NCBI GenBank assembly: GCA_913020445.1
Contig: CAJWAR010000044.1
Location: 1-32,698, forward strand
DNA length: 32,698 bases
Reading direction: 5' to 3'
Source: an uncultured Rhodospirillaceae bacterium
GTDB lineage: Bacteria; Pseudomonadota; Alphaproteobacteria; Rhodospirillales; UBA2165
Shown here: positions 1-7,950 of the stretch, one piece after another
Layout: every line of letters begins with the position of its first letter
How positions within the stretch are numbered: position 1 is the stretch's first letter
The notes under the pieces: generated by a model
Databases searched by the model: none
What the model saw: the letters and a program-made list of their open reading frames with translations, nothing else
Told to the model about the DNA's origin: nothing
Position numbers and translations under genes: made by a program

Positions 1-27
1 CTTTTATGTCCAGATAGAGATAGTGAA

Positions 28-858
28 GTGGCATACGTCTATCCAGAACCCAAATCTGTCGATATACCAGTCAAAATCCCAATAATTTATAGTGATGAAG
101 TTGAGTTTTCAGAGGAAGAAAATAATGTAAAAGTTGATGTTTGTGTTAGTGTTAAATCTGGCAAATATGAACTCTACGTTGCCAACGAGTTTGTGGCAGA
201 TTTTGATTTAAAAGACGATGCTGTCGCTGTAGCAGATGATTGCTGTCAGTATTATTCTGAGGAAAGAGTTGCTGAGCACCGTGCAAGGAATGAGGATCCA
301 GATCGAGACTTTAGGTCGGGCTGGGCACTCATGGAGGATGGCGAGCATTTTTTTGCATGCCGCCAATTTTTAAAAGCGGCTGAAAGAGGCCATTTAGAAG
401 CACAGTATATGGTTGGATGGATTCAAACCCAGCCAGAATGGATGGAATCGGATAAAGAATACTGCGATCCCGAAGATGACGAATACCCCGGCCATTTTGA
501 TGCTGGTATCAAATGGTACAAAATTGCTGCAAATAATGGGCACAAAGCTGCGCAGTATGGAATAGGTGAATCACTTGCCGAAAGGTACGTTTACCTAAGA
601 AAAAATCCAGTGACGCCATACAGCGAAGAGTGGGGCAGTGACCCCGATCCAGTCGAGGCATATATGTGGTTGCGGATTTGGGGCATTGAACGTTATTGGA
701 GCGAAGACCGAGAGGGTAAACTGGCGGTGCTCGATCAGCTTAAAAATTATATGACCCACGATGAAAAAGAATTGGGGGAGCGTTTAGCCAGAATCTGGTA
801 TGAAAAAGGTGCTTCACATCACGATTTAAGAATTACAACTACGGCTCCAATAGAATAA
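28..858 (+). CDS. Sel1-like repeat protein (possibly 5'-partial)
   Basis: This is a 276-residue protein if it starts at the GTG at base 28. The frame is open to the left edge of the window, so the true start may lie outside. The N-terminal 90 residues are acidic and unrecognised. From about residue 98 there are two Sel1/TPR-like helical repeats, with cores AERGHLEAQYMVGW and KWYKIAANNGHKAAQYG, followed by a less regular helical tail. Sel1 repeats mediate protein-protein contacts. No signal peptide or membrane segment is seen with this start. It lies at the left end of the visible part of the island and is AT-rich like its neighbours. The partner and role are unknown. Confidence 0.7.
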   Translation: MAYVYPEPKSVDIPVKIPIIYSDEVEFSEEENNVKVDVCVSVKSGKYELYVANEFVADFDLKDDAVAVADDCCQYYSEERVAEHRARNEDPDRDFRSGWALMEDGEHFFACRQFLKAAERGHLEAQYMVGWIQTQPEWMESDKEYCDPEDDEYPGHFDAGIKWYKIAANNGHKAAQYGIGESLAERYVYLRKNPVTPYSEEWGSDPDPVEAYMWLRIWGIERYWSEDREGKLAVLDQLKNYMTHDEKELGERLARIWYEKGASHHDLRITTTAPIE

Positions 859-927
859 AAATCGATATTCTGCACTTACCAGCTTGCCTAATTTTACAGA
901 ATCACGCTACCAGAGACCACTACGCAT

Positions 928-1149
928 ATGCGTCATGGAGTTAAATTGGCTGGACGAGCAAACAAATGGGATAAGCGCTGTGGGGCTAAAACCCGCCAGG
1001 GCCGCCCCTGCCTACGCCGCCCGGTAAAAGGCAACCGCCGCTGCCCCAATCATGGTGGCCTCAGCACGGGGCCACGAACCGTTGAGGGCAGGGCTAGGAT
1101 TTCTGCGGCTCAGAAGAAGCGGTGGGCTGCTGTTAAAGCACAAAATTAG
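928..1149 (+). CDS. Small basic HGG-motif protein with Cys/His cluster
   Basis: The 73-residue protein is rich in Arg and Lys. It has the recurrent mobile-element signature C-G-x(6)-G-x-x-C, then RRCPNHGG, then STGPRT-x-EGRARISAAQKKRW. The cysteines and the histidine (CGAK, PCLR, CPNHGG) could bind one zinc ion. Proteins with the HGGxSTGPRTxEGRARI signature are common on proteobacterial prophages and islands, but I know of no assigned function; DNA or RNA binding is a guess from charge and Cys/His spacing. A decayed copy of its C-terminus follows the next gene at 2291..2338. The ATG at 928 has no strong Shine-Dalgarno sequence. Confidence 0.65.
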   Translation: MRHGVKLAGRANKWDKRCGAKTRQGRPCLRRPVKGNRRCPNHGGLSTGPRTVEGRARISAAQKKRWAAVKAQN

Positions 1150-1272
1150 ATTTCATCGCAAATTAAAACCGAAGATTAACGGCAGACAAATTATGGAGCG
1201 GTAGACTTCGTTACTTATGGGGGCTAAAATTGATTGGTAATCTTGATTTAGTAGAAAAATGGAGGTTTAACG

Positions 1273-2286
1273 ATGTCGCGTCTATACCAACTTGATCACC
1301 TGCTTTTCCCAGTTGAAACTCATCCAGTTTTTGTCGAAATCGGAGATTTGACACAGCGGTATCGTGTGCGGGCTACGGGCAAAAAAGCAATCGTCAATAT
1401 GGCTAATAAACGTGTTCTTAACTTAGTTGGTCCTAGCTACCGGATGGTCGCCAACAAAGAAGCCCTAGACTGGGCATATCAATGCTGTAAGGCGGTATTC
1501 CCAGAGACTCAACAAGACGAATGGGAAGTCAGCGGAGTAAATGCCCCGTCGACATTTGGGTATTGCCATATCGATCTTACTCATAAAACGAATGCGTTAG
1601 ATTTTGAATATCTTATGGTAGGAGAACGACCGGAAGTGCCCGAGGTGTTTGGCCCATTTATTCGAGTAACGAATAGTTATAATGGTCAGAGAGCACTAAA
1701 TTTTAACATCGGTTTTCATCGCAAGATTTGTAAAAATGGGATGGTTGGCCCCGATGTTATCGTTTCCTTTAAATTTACCCACAATAAATCTGATATTGGT
1801 GAAGCACCGAAATTCGATTTTGAGCGTAGTCGATTAGATGAAATGAAAAAATCATTTTTAGAATATTTTGATGTTCTCCGTAACTTTCCTGTTAATAAAT
1901 CTCAGTTTTCAACTTTAGCTCGAGCAGTGCTTTTGCTAAAGCAGCCAGAATCGCCAGACGACCAAACCGACGAAGATCCAAAATGGGTTGCATTGCAACA
2001 GCACTTAAATGAAATGTGTGAACGGTATGCTACCAATCTAGGCGAGAACGGATACGCTGTATTAAATGTCATTACTGAATTTGCCTCACAACCTCTTGAC
2101 AACCTGTACGTTCGCCGGGATGTACACAGTCTCCAAAAACTAACGGGAGAATGGCTGATTAATTTCAGTGAGCGATGCCAACAAACCTCATTTTCATTGG
2201 ATGAATATCTCGACGAGTTGAATAATGTAACACCGACAAATCAAGTAGAGTCTTCGGAAATGGTTCAGGGAAGAGAAGTAGGCTAA
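1273..2286 (+). CDS. DUF932 family protein (phage/plasmid-like)
   Basis: This 337-residue protein contains the central DUF932 signature: an F-x-R-V-T-N-S-Y-N-G-x-x-A-L segment followed by a K-x-C-K-N-G-M segment (residues about 135 to 160). DUF932 proteins (often annotated as phage/plasmid-related, TIGR03299-like) are frequent on mobile elements, and their biochemical role is not established. The start is well supported: GGAGG lies 8 bases before the ATG at 1273. No signal peptide or membrane segment is visible. It is on the strand opposite to the integrase-replication module and is separately transcribed from the 123-base gap upstream. Codon use is AT-rich, like the rest of the island. Confidence 0.8.
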   Translation: MSRLYQLDHLLFPVETHPVFVEIGDLTQRYRVRATGKKAIVNMANKRVLNLVGPSYRMVANKEALDWAYQCCKAVFPETQQDEWEVSGVNAPSTFGYCHIDLTHKTNALDFEYLMVGERPEVPEVFGPFIRVTNSYNGQRALNFNIGFHRKICKNGMVGPDVIVSFKFTHNKSDIGEAPKFDFERSRLDEMKKSFLEYFDVLRNFPVNKSQFSTLARAVLLLKQPESPDDQTDEDPKWVALQQHLNEMCERYATNLGENGYAVLNVITEFASQPLDNLYVRRDVHSLQKLTGEWLINFSERCQQTSFSLDEYLDELNNVTPTNQVESSEMVQGREVG

Positions 2287-2290
2287 AAAA

Positions 2291-2338
2291 TCAGCTGCCC
2301 AGAAGAAGCGTTGGGCTATAGCTAAAGGAGTGGCCTGA
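2291..2338 (+). pseudogene. Remnant of a second HGG-motif gene (C-terminus only)
   Basis: Directly after the DUF932 stop, bases 2291..2338 read SAAQKKRWAIAKGVA and stop in one frame. This matches the end of the 73-residue gene at 928..1149 (SAAQKKRWAAVKAQN), and the DNA is also clearly similar. No start codon or Cys/His part is left. It looks like the truncated tail of a paralogous copy, which would place the DUF932 segment between two related ends, as after a duplication or a recombinational replacement. Confidence 0.6.
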
Positions 2339-2391
2339 AATTAACTGGATCTTGGCACCAATCTCATCGGCTACAATATGCCTGTCGCAAT

Positions 2392-2406
2392 GTGCGCATT
2401 GCGCAC
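2392..2406. other. 15-bp interrupted palindrome between convergent genes
   Basis: GTGCGCA-T-TGCGCAC is a perfect 7-bp dyad about a single central base. It lies in the 142-bp gap between the plus-strand DUF932 gene remnant and the 3' end of the minus-strand replication module. There is no T-tract, so a simple intrinsic terminator is unlikely. A protein-binding site is possible. Confidence 0.35.
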
Positions 2407-2480
2407 CATGGGACACAACCGTTCAATGATAGGGGCACACCCAATATAGTTAAATGGTTTTGCTGCCAACGCGCTCGTTG

Positions 2481-2672
2481 TCATTCATTATCTATCAGTA
2501 ACTTCAGCTGCTTTATACTAATCTCACCACTTGCCAAAGCCGCCTTAGCATGAAGGCGCAGTGCTTTGTCGTATAATCTTCGGCATGCCCCACCACAGAA
2601 CTTTTGTGGTTTGCCCCCACTGCTTCTAGGGAGGTAAGGATTTAAGCACCATTCACAAGGTTTCATACTCAT
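2481..2672 (-). CDS. Small CxxC-x14-CxxxC zinc-finger protein
   Basis: This is a 63-residue protein when started at the ATG at 2672, which overlaps the upstream TGA as ATGA, the usual sign of translational coupling; the frame stays open a further 11 codons upstream, but that longer start would sit inside the ATPase gene. Residues form a four-cysteine knuckle: CEWC, then 14 residues including PRSSGGKPQKF, then C-G-G-A-C, followed by a basic helix RRLYDKALRLHAKAA. Similar short proteins with PRSxGGxPQxFCxxxCR are common in alphaproteobacterial phage and island DNA. Zinc binding is inferred from the spacing; the target is unknown. It is the last gene of the minus-strand module. Confidence 0.65.
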   Translation of the reverse strand: MSMKPCEWCLNPYLPRSSGGKPQKFCGGACRRLYDKALRLHAKAALASGEISIKQLKLLIDNE

Positions 2673-4588
2673 TGCTTGGCTTTCACGGAGCCAGAAGACG
2701 CCCAAATTCCAGCGTCACCAGCGTCAGTACTGTCAGCTTCTGTAGGTTTTTGAATATTTTTACGATCCGATTCTTTATCAAAACAAGCGATTTCTGCCTC
2801 TCCGTAGGTATTGTGTGATGGTGAAGTAGAGATTATTTCTTGATTCAATGGCGCAATCTGTGCCGTTTTAACCGACGCTATTGACGAACCTGACGGTAAA
2901 TCCACCGTGTTATCTGGTTCCGATGATATGGTGATAATTCTACTTCCCGCGCTACCTTTCCGGTGATGTTCTATATTGATTCCCACTTTCCTGAGGAATG
3001 TAGCTACCCGTGTCACTTTGCTGGATAAAGAACGCGGCGTTGATGGCCAAGTTTTTGTCTTTTGTATGGCTTCACCAACTTCCTCACTAAGAACATCCAA
3101 TAATTCCGAAGCTGTGCCCGACCAATTCCCTCGCTTTATCATCAGTACGCGGATTGCAGAACCTACCGGATCTGCTTCAATCACCACATCAATAGCTTCT
3201 GCACGGTTTTGATTATATGCATGCCAAAAGGTACCTTCTGGCCAAATTGCGCTTTCGCAAGCAGTAGCCCAATATGCAAAATCTGCCATTCGAGGTGAGC
3301 GTTCGAGATGCACCTCTGGCAATTGCTTTAGCCCACGGACCACAGCATCCAGCAACACACCAAGTATTTTGGGGCGTTCTGCCTTTATGTTTTTCCATAG
3401 GTTTTTTTCCGGCTTGCGACAATCTTCCGGAATAGGTTTGAGCGTGAGGAATATAGCTCGGTCAGCCAAATCTGGTCGCGTTACAAAATCTTCTATGCCA
3501 TTGAGCACGATAGGACGCGAAGCATCAAAAAGTACTTCGTCTTGATCGGTATAGAGTTGACGAACAGCAAATCCTCCGCCGGTCGCTAGCCTGCAAAGTG
3601 TATCTGAAATCCAGGCAGGTAACCCCGACACATTGTCAAATGTAAGAACATGGCCGTTATTGGCAGCTATAAATAAATCACGATCCTCACGGGGCAGTGC
3701 CCGAAGAGGTGCTGTATTTGGGTCCAGGATACATCGCATAATCGCAGAAAAAGTTGATTTAGCCGATCCTTGCTCGCCAGCTAAGACCAGAACAGGATAT
3801 GGGCCTTCATCTCGAAGGACAGCAATCATCCACGATACCACCAATACAAAATCAGTATCACTACTAACATTTAGAAATGGGCGGAGCTTATCGATTGAAC
3901 CGCCTTTTTCAGGTTCTGGAAGTGACTGCATTCCAGCAGTTCGTCGAAAACGAACCGGTGGATTATCAATAATGTTCCATCCATCGGGCGCAATTTCAAC
4001 CGCTTGCCAAGCATCGTTGCAGAGATCGAGGTAAAGGCGACCATCCTGGCTACCAACGCGAACAAATACATCCAGTTCTGGACCATCAAAACGTGCTTTG
4101 GCCTCAATCACATTAAGGGCGGTCTGAATGGCCTCATTATTTGGTGCGCCTTCATTTTCAAGGTAATAACGCCGTGCCAACCACTGCTTAAATCCCTTGC
4201 TGCGAATAAGCCACGTCTCACGATGTCCGTTAATTTCAACGTCGGCATAGCCGGTCCCGTCTGGCTTATGAAACAGGTGAGCATCTGATGCGATAGCAAT
4301 GAGTATATCGGCCTGTTTTGGACGCTGACTTGCTTCTTCCTCATTCTCTTGCGATAGCAATTTGTCCAGTTCGCCAACGCGTATTCCATGCTCCTTGATA
4401 CGCTGACGTACAACTTCAAATTTTGCTCTATCCCTTAGCTTTAACGCAGCCAGTTCGACCAATGCCTCAGGCGTGAAGGCCGCCCCCGAATCGTCGGCGG
4501 AATTAACAACTATGGCTTCAATCGGATCGCTGAATTCTTCTGCCTCCGCAACAATTTTTTGAATATCGTTTTCATTATTGTTGCCCAT
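2669..4588 (-). CDS. P-loop ATPase, putative replication helicase of the island
   Basis: This 639-residue protein starts at the ATG that overlaps the previous stop (TGATG). A GTG one codon upstream is also in frame. It has a Walker A motif LAGEQGSAKST near residue 270 to 280 and a hydrophobic Walker B-like strand HVLTFDNV near 314 to 321. Downstream is a conserved region with NGIEDF and RPDLADRAIFLTL, as in ATPases encoded beside Toprim or primase genes on integrated elements. The N-terminal 230 residues lack a recognised catalytic motif and the C-terminal 70 residues look disordered and Ser/Thr-rich. Pairing with the primase-like gene suggests a role in element replication, analogous to the helicase half of P4 alpha protein. 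No nuclease or membrane motif is seen. Confidence 0.75.
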   Translation of the reverse strand: MGNNNENDIQKIVAEAEEFSDPIEAIVVNSADDSGAAFTPEALVELAALKLRDRAKFEVVRQRIKEHGIRVGELDKLLSQENEEEASQRPKQADILIAIASDAHLFHKPDGTGYADVEINGHRETWLIRSKGFKQWLARRYYLENEGAPNNEAIQTALNVIEAKARFDGPELDVFVRVGSQDGRLYLDLCNDAWQAVEIAPDGWNIIDNPPVRFRRTAGMQSLPEPEKGGSIDKLRPFLNVSSDTDFVLVVSWMIAVLRDEGPYPVLVLAGEQGSAKSTFSAIMRCILDPNTAPLRALPREDRDLFIAANNGHVLTFDNVSGLPAWISDTLCRLATGGGFAVRQLYTDQDEVLFDASRPIVLNGIEDFVTRPDLADRAIFLTLKPIPEDCRKPEKNLWKNIKAERPKILGVLLDAVVRGLKQLPEVHLERSPRMADFAYWATACESAIWPEGTFWHAYNQNRAEAIDVVIEADPVGSAIRVLMIKRGNWSGTASELLDVLSEEVGEAIQKTKTWPSTPRSLSSKVTRVATFLRKVGINIEHHRKGSAGSRIITISSEPDNTVDLPSGSSIASVKTAQIAPLNQEIISTSPSHNTYGEAEIACFDKESDRKNIQKPTEADSTDAGDAGIWASSGSVKAKQ

Positions 4589-5499
4589 CACCGGTCACCC
4601 TTACTATTAAGTGATTCACTTGTCAGAATGTCGTTAAAATCCTGGCCTGATGGTGGGCTGGCAATCTTTACTGCATAACCTTCATTGGTCCATTTTTCAG
4701 CAGCAACTAGCGCTGCTGCATTACCGGCTTCATCGTTGTCGGCGCATATGATAACGGTTTCGACAATAGATGGTTCAGGGAGGATCAAGTGCTTCAGGCC
4801 ACCAGTTGATAAAGCGGCCCAAACCGATAGACCGGTAGCTTGCTGAACAGAAAGAGCTGTTTCGATACCTTCTGCGACGGCTAAACTCTTCGCTGCAGGG
4901 CCAAGACGAACGGCCCCACATTTCACCGGGCCAAGCATTTTTTTATTTGGGGTCACCAAGGCTTTGCTATCTCCTGAGTGAGATAAATATGTTCGCTGAA
5001 TGCCACATACTTTTATATCCGGATACGTTGCGATGGCAGAAATCATGACCGGATAGAAATTTCCATCATCGTGCTTTTGATCAGGTAAATATCGAATGGT
5101 TGATGGTATCGGTCCTGTGATCCCACGTTCGGCCAGGTACCGTTCCACAACGGTTCCCCGTACATCATGACCTTGCCTCCAAAGTTTAAGAGCGGCCTCA
5201 GTATTATTGCTCTTAGACCGAAAATTTGGTTCAACGCTCGATCTGGTTGGCAAACTCTGATGGTTTTTAGGTGAAGGCCAGATTCCACAATCTAATAGTG
5301 CCTGAATGACATCATCTTGGGAGCAACCAGCATGGCAGTATACCAAAGTCCTGCCATCAGAATTTTTGATAGATAGAGAAGGGTTGCGATCACCGCGACC
5401 TCTTCCATGTCCGGGAACAGGACAGCTGGCTATCCAACCGCCTTGTACTGAGCGCGTATGGCCGAGGCAGCATGCTAGTGTTGCTGTGTCGATAATCAT
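4588..5499 (-). CDS. Toprim primase-like protein with CHC2-type zinc finger
   Basis: The 303-residue protein begins with a zinc-binding module in which C26, H31, C55 and C59 are spaced as in primase fingers (CPVPGH ... YCHAGC). A Toprim fold follows, with the acidic motif VAEGIETAL around residues 208 to 216 (E210) and ICADNDEAG around 251 to 259 (D254, D256), which bind catalytic magnesium in this superfamily. This is the layout of mobile-element primases: finger, linker, Toprim. The start ATG overlaps the upstream AlpA-like stop as ATGA, and the stop overlaps the ATPase start, so the three genes are translationally coupled. Probable role: priming of island DNA replication. Confidence 0.85.
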   Translation of the reverse strand: MIIDTATLACCLGHTRSVQGGWIASCPVPGHGRGRGDRNPSLSIKNSDGRTLVYCHAGCSQDDVIQALLDCGIWPSPKNHQSLPTRSSVEPNFRSKSNNTEAALKLWRQGHDVRGTVVERYLAERGITGPIPSTIRYLPDQKHDDGNFYPVMISAIATYPDIKVCGIQRTYLSHSGDSKALVTPNKKMLGPVKCGAVRLGPAAKSLAVAEGIETALSVQQATGLSVWAALSTGGLKHLILPEPSIVETVIICADNDEAGNAAALVAAEKWTNEGYAVKIASPPSGQDFNDILTSESLNSKGDR

Positions 5500-5738
5500 T
5501 CCCCGGCCTCCTTATTGAGGGTTGTGATGTGCTGTGTACCAATATCACTGGTGGATGTTCGCCGTTTGCTTTCAAGCCAAGCATCGAGGTCTGCGAGGTC
5601 ATAGACAACAACGCGACCTAGCTTCATGAAAACGGGCCCCTCGCCCGTTAGGCGATATTTTTCGAAAGTTGATTTTGTGGAGCCGCAATAACGCGCGGCT
5701 TCAGCCGTACGAAGGCGGCGTGTGGAGGTAACTTGCAT
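5496..5738 (-). CDS. AlpA/excisionase-type helix-turn-helix protein
   Basis: This 80-residue protein has a MerR/AlpA-like winged HTH: RLRTAEAARYCGSTKSTFEKYRLTGEGP followed by the wing FMKLGRVVVYDLADLDAWLESKR. This is the typical form of helix_turn_helix_17/AlpA proteins, which act as excisionases or as activators or repressors of integrase genes. GGAG stands 8 bases before the ATG. Immediately upstream is a nested inverted repeat (5748..5793) that could be its own operator. It is the first of four closely coupled genes leading into the primase and ATPase, so it may also control replication functions. Confidence 0.85.
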   Translation of the reverse strand: MQVTSTRRLRTAEAARYCGSTKSTFEKYRLTGEGPVFMKLGRVVVYDLADLDAWLESKRRTSTSDIGTQHITTLNKEAGE

Positions 5739-5747
5739 AATGGGTAC

Positions 5748-5793
5748 TCCAAAGTTGTAAAAGAATGCCTATGTGACATTCGGCAACTTTGGA
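5748..5793. promoter_or_regulatory. Nested inverted repeat ahead of the AlpA-like gene
   Basis: TCCAAAGTTG (5748-5757) and CAACTTTGGA (5784-5793) are perfect 10-bp arms. Nested inside them are GAATG (5763-5767) and CATTC (5777-5781). It lies just upstream of the Shine-Dalgarno sequence of the AlpA-like gene. It could be an operator pair bound by AlpA itself or a folded mRNA leader; the sequence alone does not decide. Confidence 0.5.
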
Positions 5794-5830
5794 TCAGTTA
5801 CGCGAGTTACGCTCGTAATCTCGACTGAAA

Positions 5831-6550
5831 TTATTCTGAATTATTTGACTCTTGCGCTTCCAATATTGATAGAATCTTTTTGAACCTCTCCACTTTTTTC
5901 TCAAAACTATCTTTATAGTCGGGGTGGTTCCGCCATCGAGAAATCGATGGCTCACTTTTGCCTACCATCGCTGCTAAATCTTTGGATTTTATTTTTGGGT
6001 TTTGAGCGACTATCTGGGCTGCCATTTTGAATTCATGTGTATCATTTTCATTTAAGGCCTGACGATGGCGGTCTACATTTAGAAGCTCAGCCAAAAGTAA
6101 AGTTAGAGTTTCGCCCGGTTTTTCAACCACCTCTAACAATGAAATTGCCAAATCTGAAAGCTCAGCGCGGCCGACCGAATTGTCGTCATCCAATATTGGT
6201 GTTTTATATTTGTCACGTTTTTCTCTGAGAAGACGATTTTTAGCTTCGTGGTTTCTTATTTGTTTCAGCTCCTCCCGTGCCCATTGGGCTGCTTCTTCCG
6301 TTAAATCATATACTAAATCAGAACTATTACGATTAAGCTTTTTAACATCAGATTTAAACTGAGCACCTGTAAGAGCCACCCTTGCACCTTCGGCAGTAAA
6401 TCCAGCTTTTTCTTCTAAGATTTCACACAGTGTATCCATCCGATGCATAAATGAATCTAGAGATACATCGAGCTTGGTAATATCTTCAAAGTCGTCCCCA
6501 TAAACCATCTTGGGGGTTACTATCGTGGTCTTTTGATCTGGTTTAGTCAT
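5831..6550 (-). CDS. Unknown 239-residue protein with C-terminal HTH
   Basis: I do not recognise the family. The middle (residues about 85 to 115) is charged and helical. Residues about 175 to 205 (AQIVAQNPKIKSKDLAAMVG, then SEPSISRWRNHPDY) look like a resolvase- or Fis-like helix-turn-helix with the recognition helix KSEPSISRWRN. The tail is a charged coiled-coil-like helix. The ATG at 6550 overlaps the end of the integrase gene by 8 bases, so the two are co-expressed. A role in control of excision or replication of the island is a reasonable inference from position. It is AT-rich, with no membrane segment. Confidence 0.65.
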   Translation of the reverse strand: MTKPDQKTTIVTPKMVYGDDFEDITKLDVSLDSFMHRMDTLCEILEEKAGFTAEGARVALTGAQFKSDVKKLNRNSSDLVYDLTEEAAQWAREELKQIRNHEAKNRLLREKRDKYKTPILDDDNSVGRAELSDLAISLLEVVEKPGETLTLLLAELLNVDRHRQALNENDTHEFKMAAQIVAQNPKIKSKDLAAMVGKSEPSISRWRNHPDYKDSFEKKVERFKKILSILEAQESNNSE

Positions 6551-7802
6551 CTCCGCCCCGCTTCTTTAAATCCAAAACTTCTGGCTCCGTTTTGCCTTCC
6601 ATTGCCTCTGCAATGGTTCCAGCAATGCGGTCTGCTGCGACCCTTGTTGGATCATCAGCTAAGTGAGCATACCGGGCAGTAGTCTTGGGGTCAGAATGCC
6701 CCAGTAGCTTGCCAACCATTTGCAACCCCATTCCGGCACTCGCACCAACGCTGGCGAAAGAATGGCGTAGGTCATGGATACGCACGTCACCAAGCCCCGC
6801 CTGTTCACGAATACGGCCCCACGCCTTAGGCAAACCAACATAGTGCCCTTTGCCCCTCATTGCAGGGAACACATAATCGGAACCTTCCTGGTTTGACATG
6901 ATTGCCAACAATTGCAATGCGGGGGCACCCAACATTACTGTTTTTTGCCCGGTCTTTGAATCTTCCAATCGTAAACAGCCAAACTCGAAATCTACCTCGC
7001 CCCACTTTAGAGAAAGGATCTCAGTTTTGCGGCACCCGGTTAGAATCAGTAGTCGGATAGCGCCAACAGCCAGTTCTTCGCTTTGCTCTACCGCGTTGAG
7101 AACTTCGCCTAGGTCTGCAAGTTCAGCAGGTGACAAAAATCTCTCTTCCTTTTTATCAGGATAGCGTTTAACGCCACGGACTGGATTATCAGGCCTAACG
7201 CCTTCAGCAATGGCAAAACTCAGAATGCCCCCCAGCAAGCCAACCGTGCGCGTTGCCGTACCCTTGCCGCCAGTAACTCTCGCAAGGCCCTGCTTCCCTG
7301 TTTTTACCGTTGCCGTTGTTTTGCCCTTAGCAATATCGGACATAAAGCGGCGAATATCGTTAGGCGTTAAATCTATTACCCGCTTGCGGCCTAACAGGGG
7401 TTTTATGTGGCGCTCAATGCGTCCTTTGTCCGTGGCTATGGTTGAGGCTTTCTTGGTTTCGCACCCATCTTCCAAATAAAGGTCGCACAATTCCCTGACT
7501 GTTATCGCCGCTCTTTCGGCAGTCTTTGTTGATTGCGGGTCTTTACCGTCGGCAATGTCACCCAGAAGACGCTTCGCCTCTGTTCGCGCTTTATCAGGTG
7601 TCCAAGGCGCTCCATGCTGGCCAATGGTAAAACGTCGCGTTGGGCTGCCTCGCCCCCCAGTTCTGTATTGGACAATGTAAATTCGATTACCCGCTGGTGT
7701 CACCTTCAAACCAAAGCCTTTTAACTCCGTATCCCAAATAAAGGCGTCGCGCTTCCCAGACTTGGCGGCATCAACAGTTCGTTTGATAATTTTCGCTTTC
7801 AT
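6543..7802 (-). CDS. Tyrosine recombinase (island integrase)
   Basis: The 419-residue protein starts at the ATG at 7802, which has AGAGG 6 bases upstream; an upstream in-frame ATG at 7832 lies inside the repeat cluster. It has an N-terminal DUF4102/arm-binding domain (KGFGLKVTPAGNRIYIVQYR), a core-binding domain with four helices and a catalytic domain. Catalytic residues are visible: R258 in LTGCRKTEIL, K283 in LEDSKTGQ, H343 and R346 in HDLRHSF, H369 in LLGHSD and the nucleophile Y378 in TTARYAH. It sits 149 bp from a 3' tRNA-Arg fragment, the usual arrangement for P4-type integrases that use the 3' end of tRNA genes. All active-site residues are intact, so the island may be mobile. Confidence 0.95.
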   Translation of the reverse strand: MKAKIIKRTVDAAKSGKRDAFIWDTELKGFGLKVTPAGNRIYIVQYRTGGRGSPTRRFTIGQHGAPWTPDKARTEAKRLLGDIADGKDPQSTKTAERAAITVRELCDLYLEDGCETKKASTIATDKGRIERHIKPLLGRKRVIDLTPNDIRRFMSDIAKGKTTATVKTGKQGLARVTGGKGTATRTVGLLGGILSFAIAEGVRPDNPVRGVKRYPDKKEERFLSPAELADLGEVLNAVEQSEELAVGAIRLLILTGCRKTEILSLKWGEVDFEFGCLRLEDSKTGQKTVMLGAPALQLLAIMSNQEGSDYVFPAMRGKGHYVGLPKAWGRIREQAGLGDVRIHDLRHSFASVGASAGMGLQMVGKLLGHSDPKTTARYAHLADDPTRVAADRIAGTIAEAMEGKTEPEVLDLKKRGGDD

Positions 7803-7819
7803 GCTTACCTCTGCCTTTG

Positions 7820-7856
7820 TGATTGCTAGCAATCATATAGCAATCACCAGCAATCA
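7820..7856 (-). promoter_or_regulatory. AGCAATCA iterons over the integrase promoter
   Basis: AGCAATCA occurs at 7828-7835, 7839-7846 and 7849-7856, with starts 11 and 10 bases apart, one helical turn. The first forms a perfect 16-bp palindrome TGATTGCTAGCAATCA with its mirror (7820-7835). On the minus strand a -10-like TATGAT (7832-7837) lies inside the cluster, so a protein bound to the repeats would block int transcription. Arm-type integrase or AlpA binding sites are the alternatives. Confidence 0.6.
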
Positions 7857-7950
7857 CACAAGGAGAAACATCAAGAAACGTGATACTATTTAAATGGTTG
7901 ATTTATAAGGTTATTATGATCTAAGGAAACACAGTATTAGATTAACGTCC

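Noticed and set aside
3871-4419. Minus-strand open frames inside the ATPase gene
   Set aside because: They lie in other frames of the same strand, with no start signals or motifs; shadows of the ATPase.
7820-7856. A CRISPR-like repeat array
   Set aside because: Repeats are only 8 bases with 2 to 3 base spacers; this is an iteron or operator cluster.
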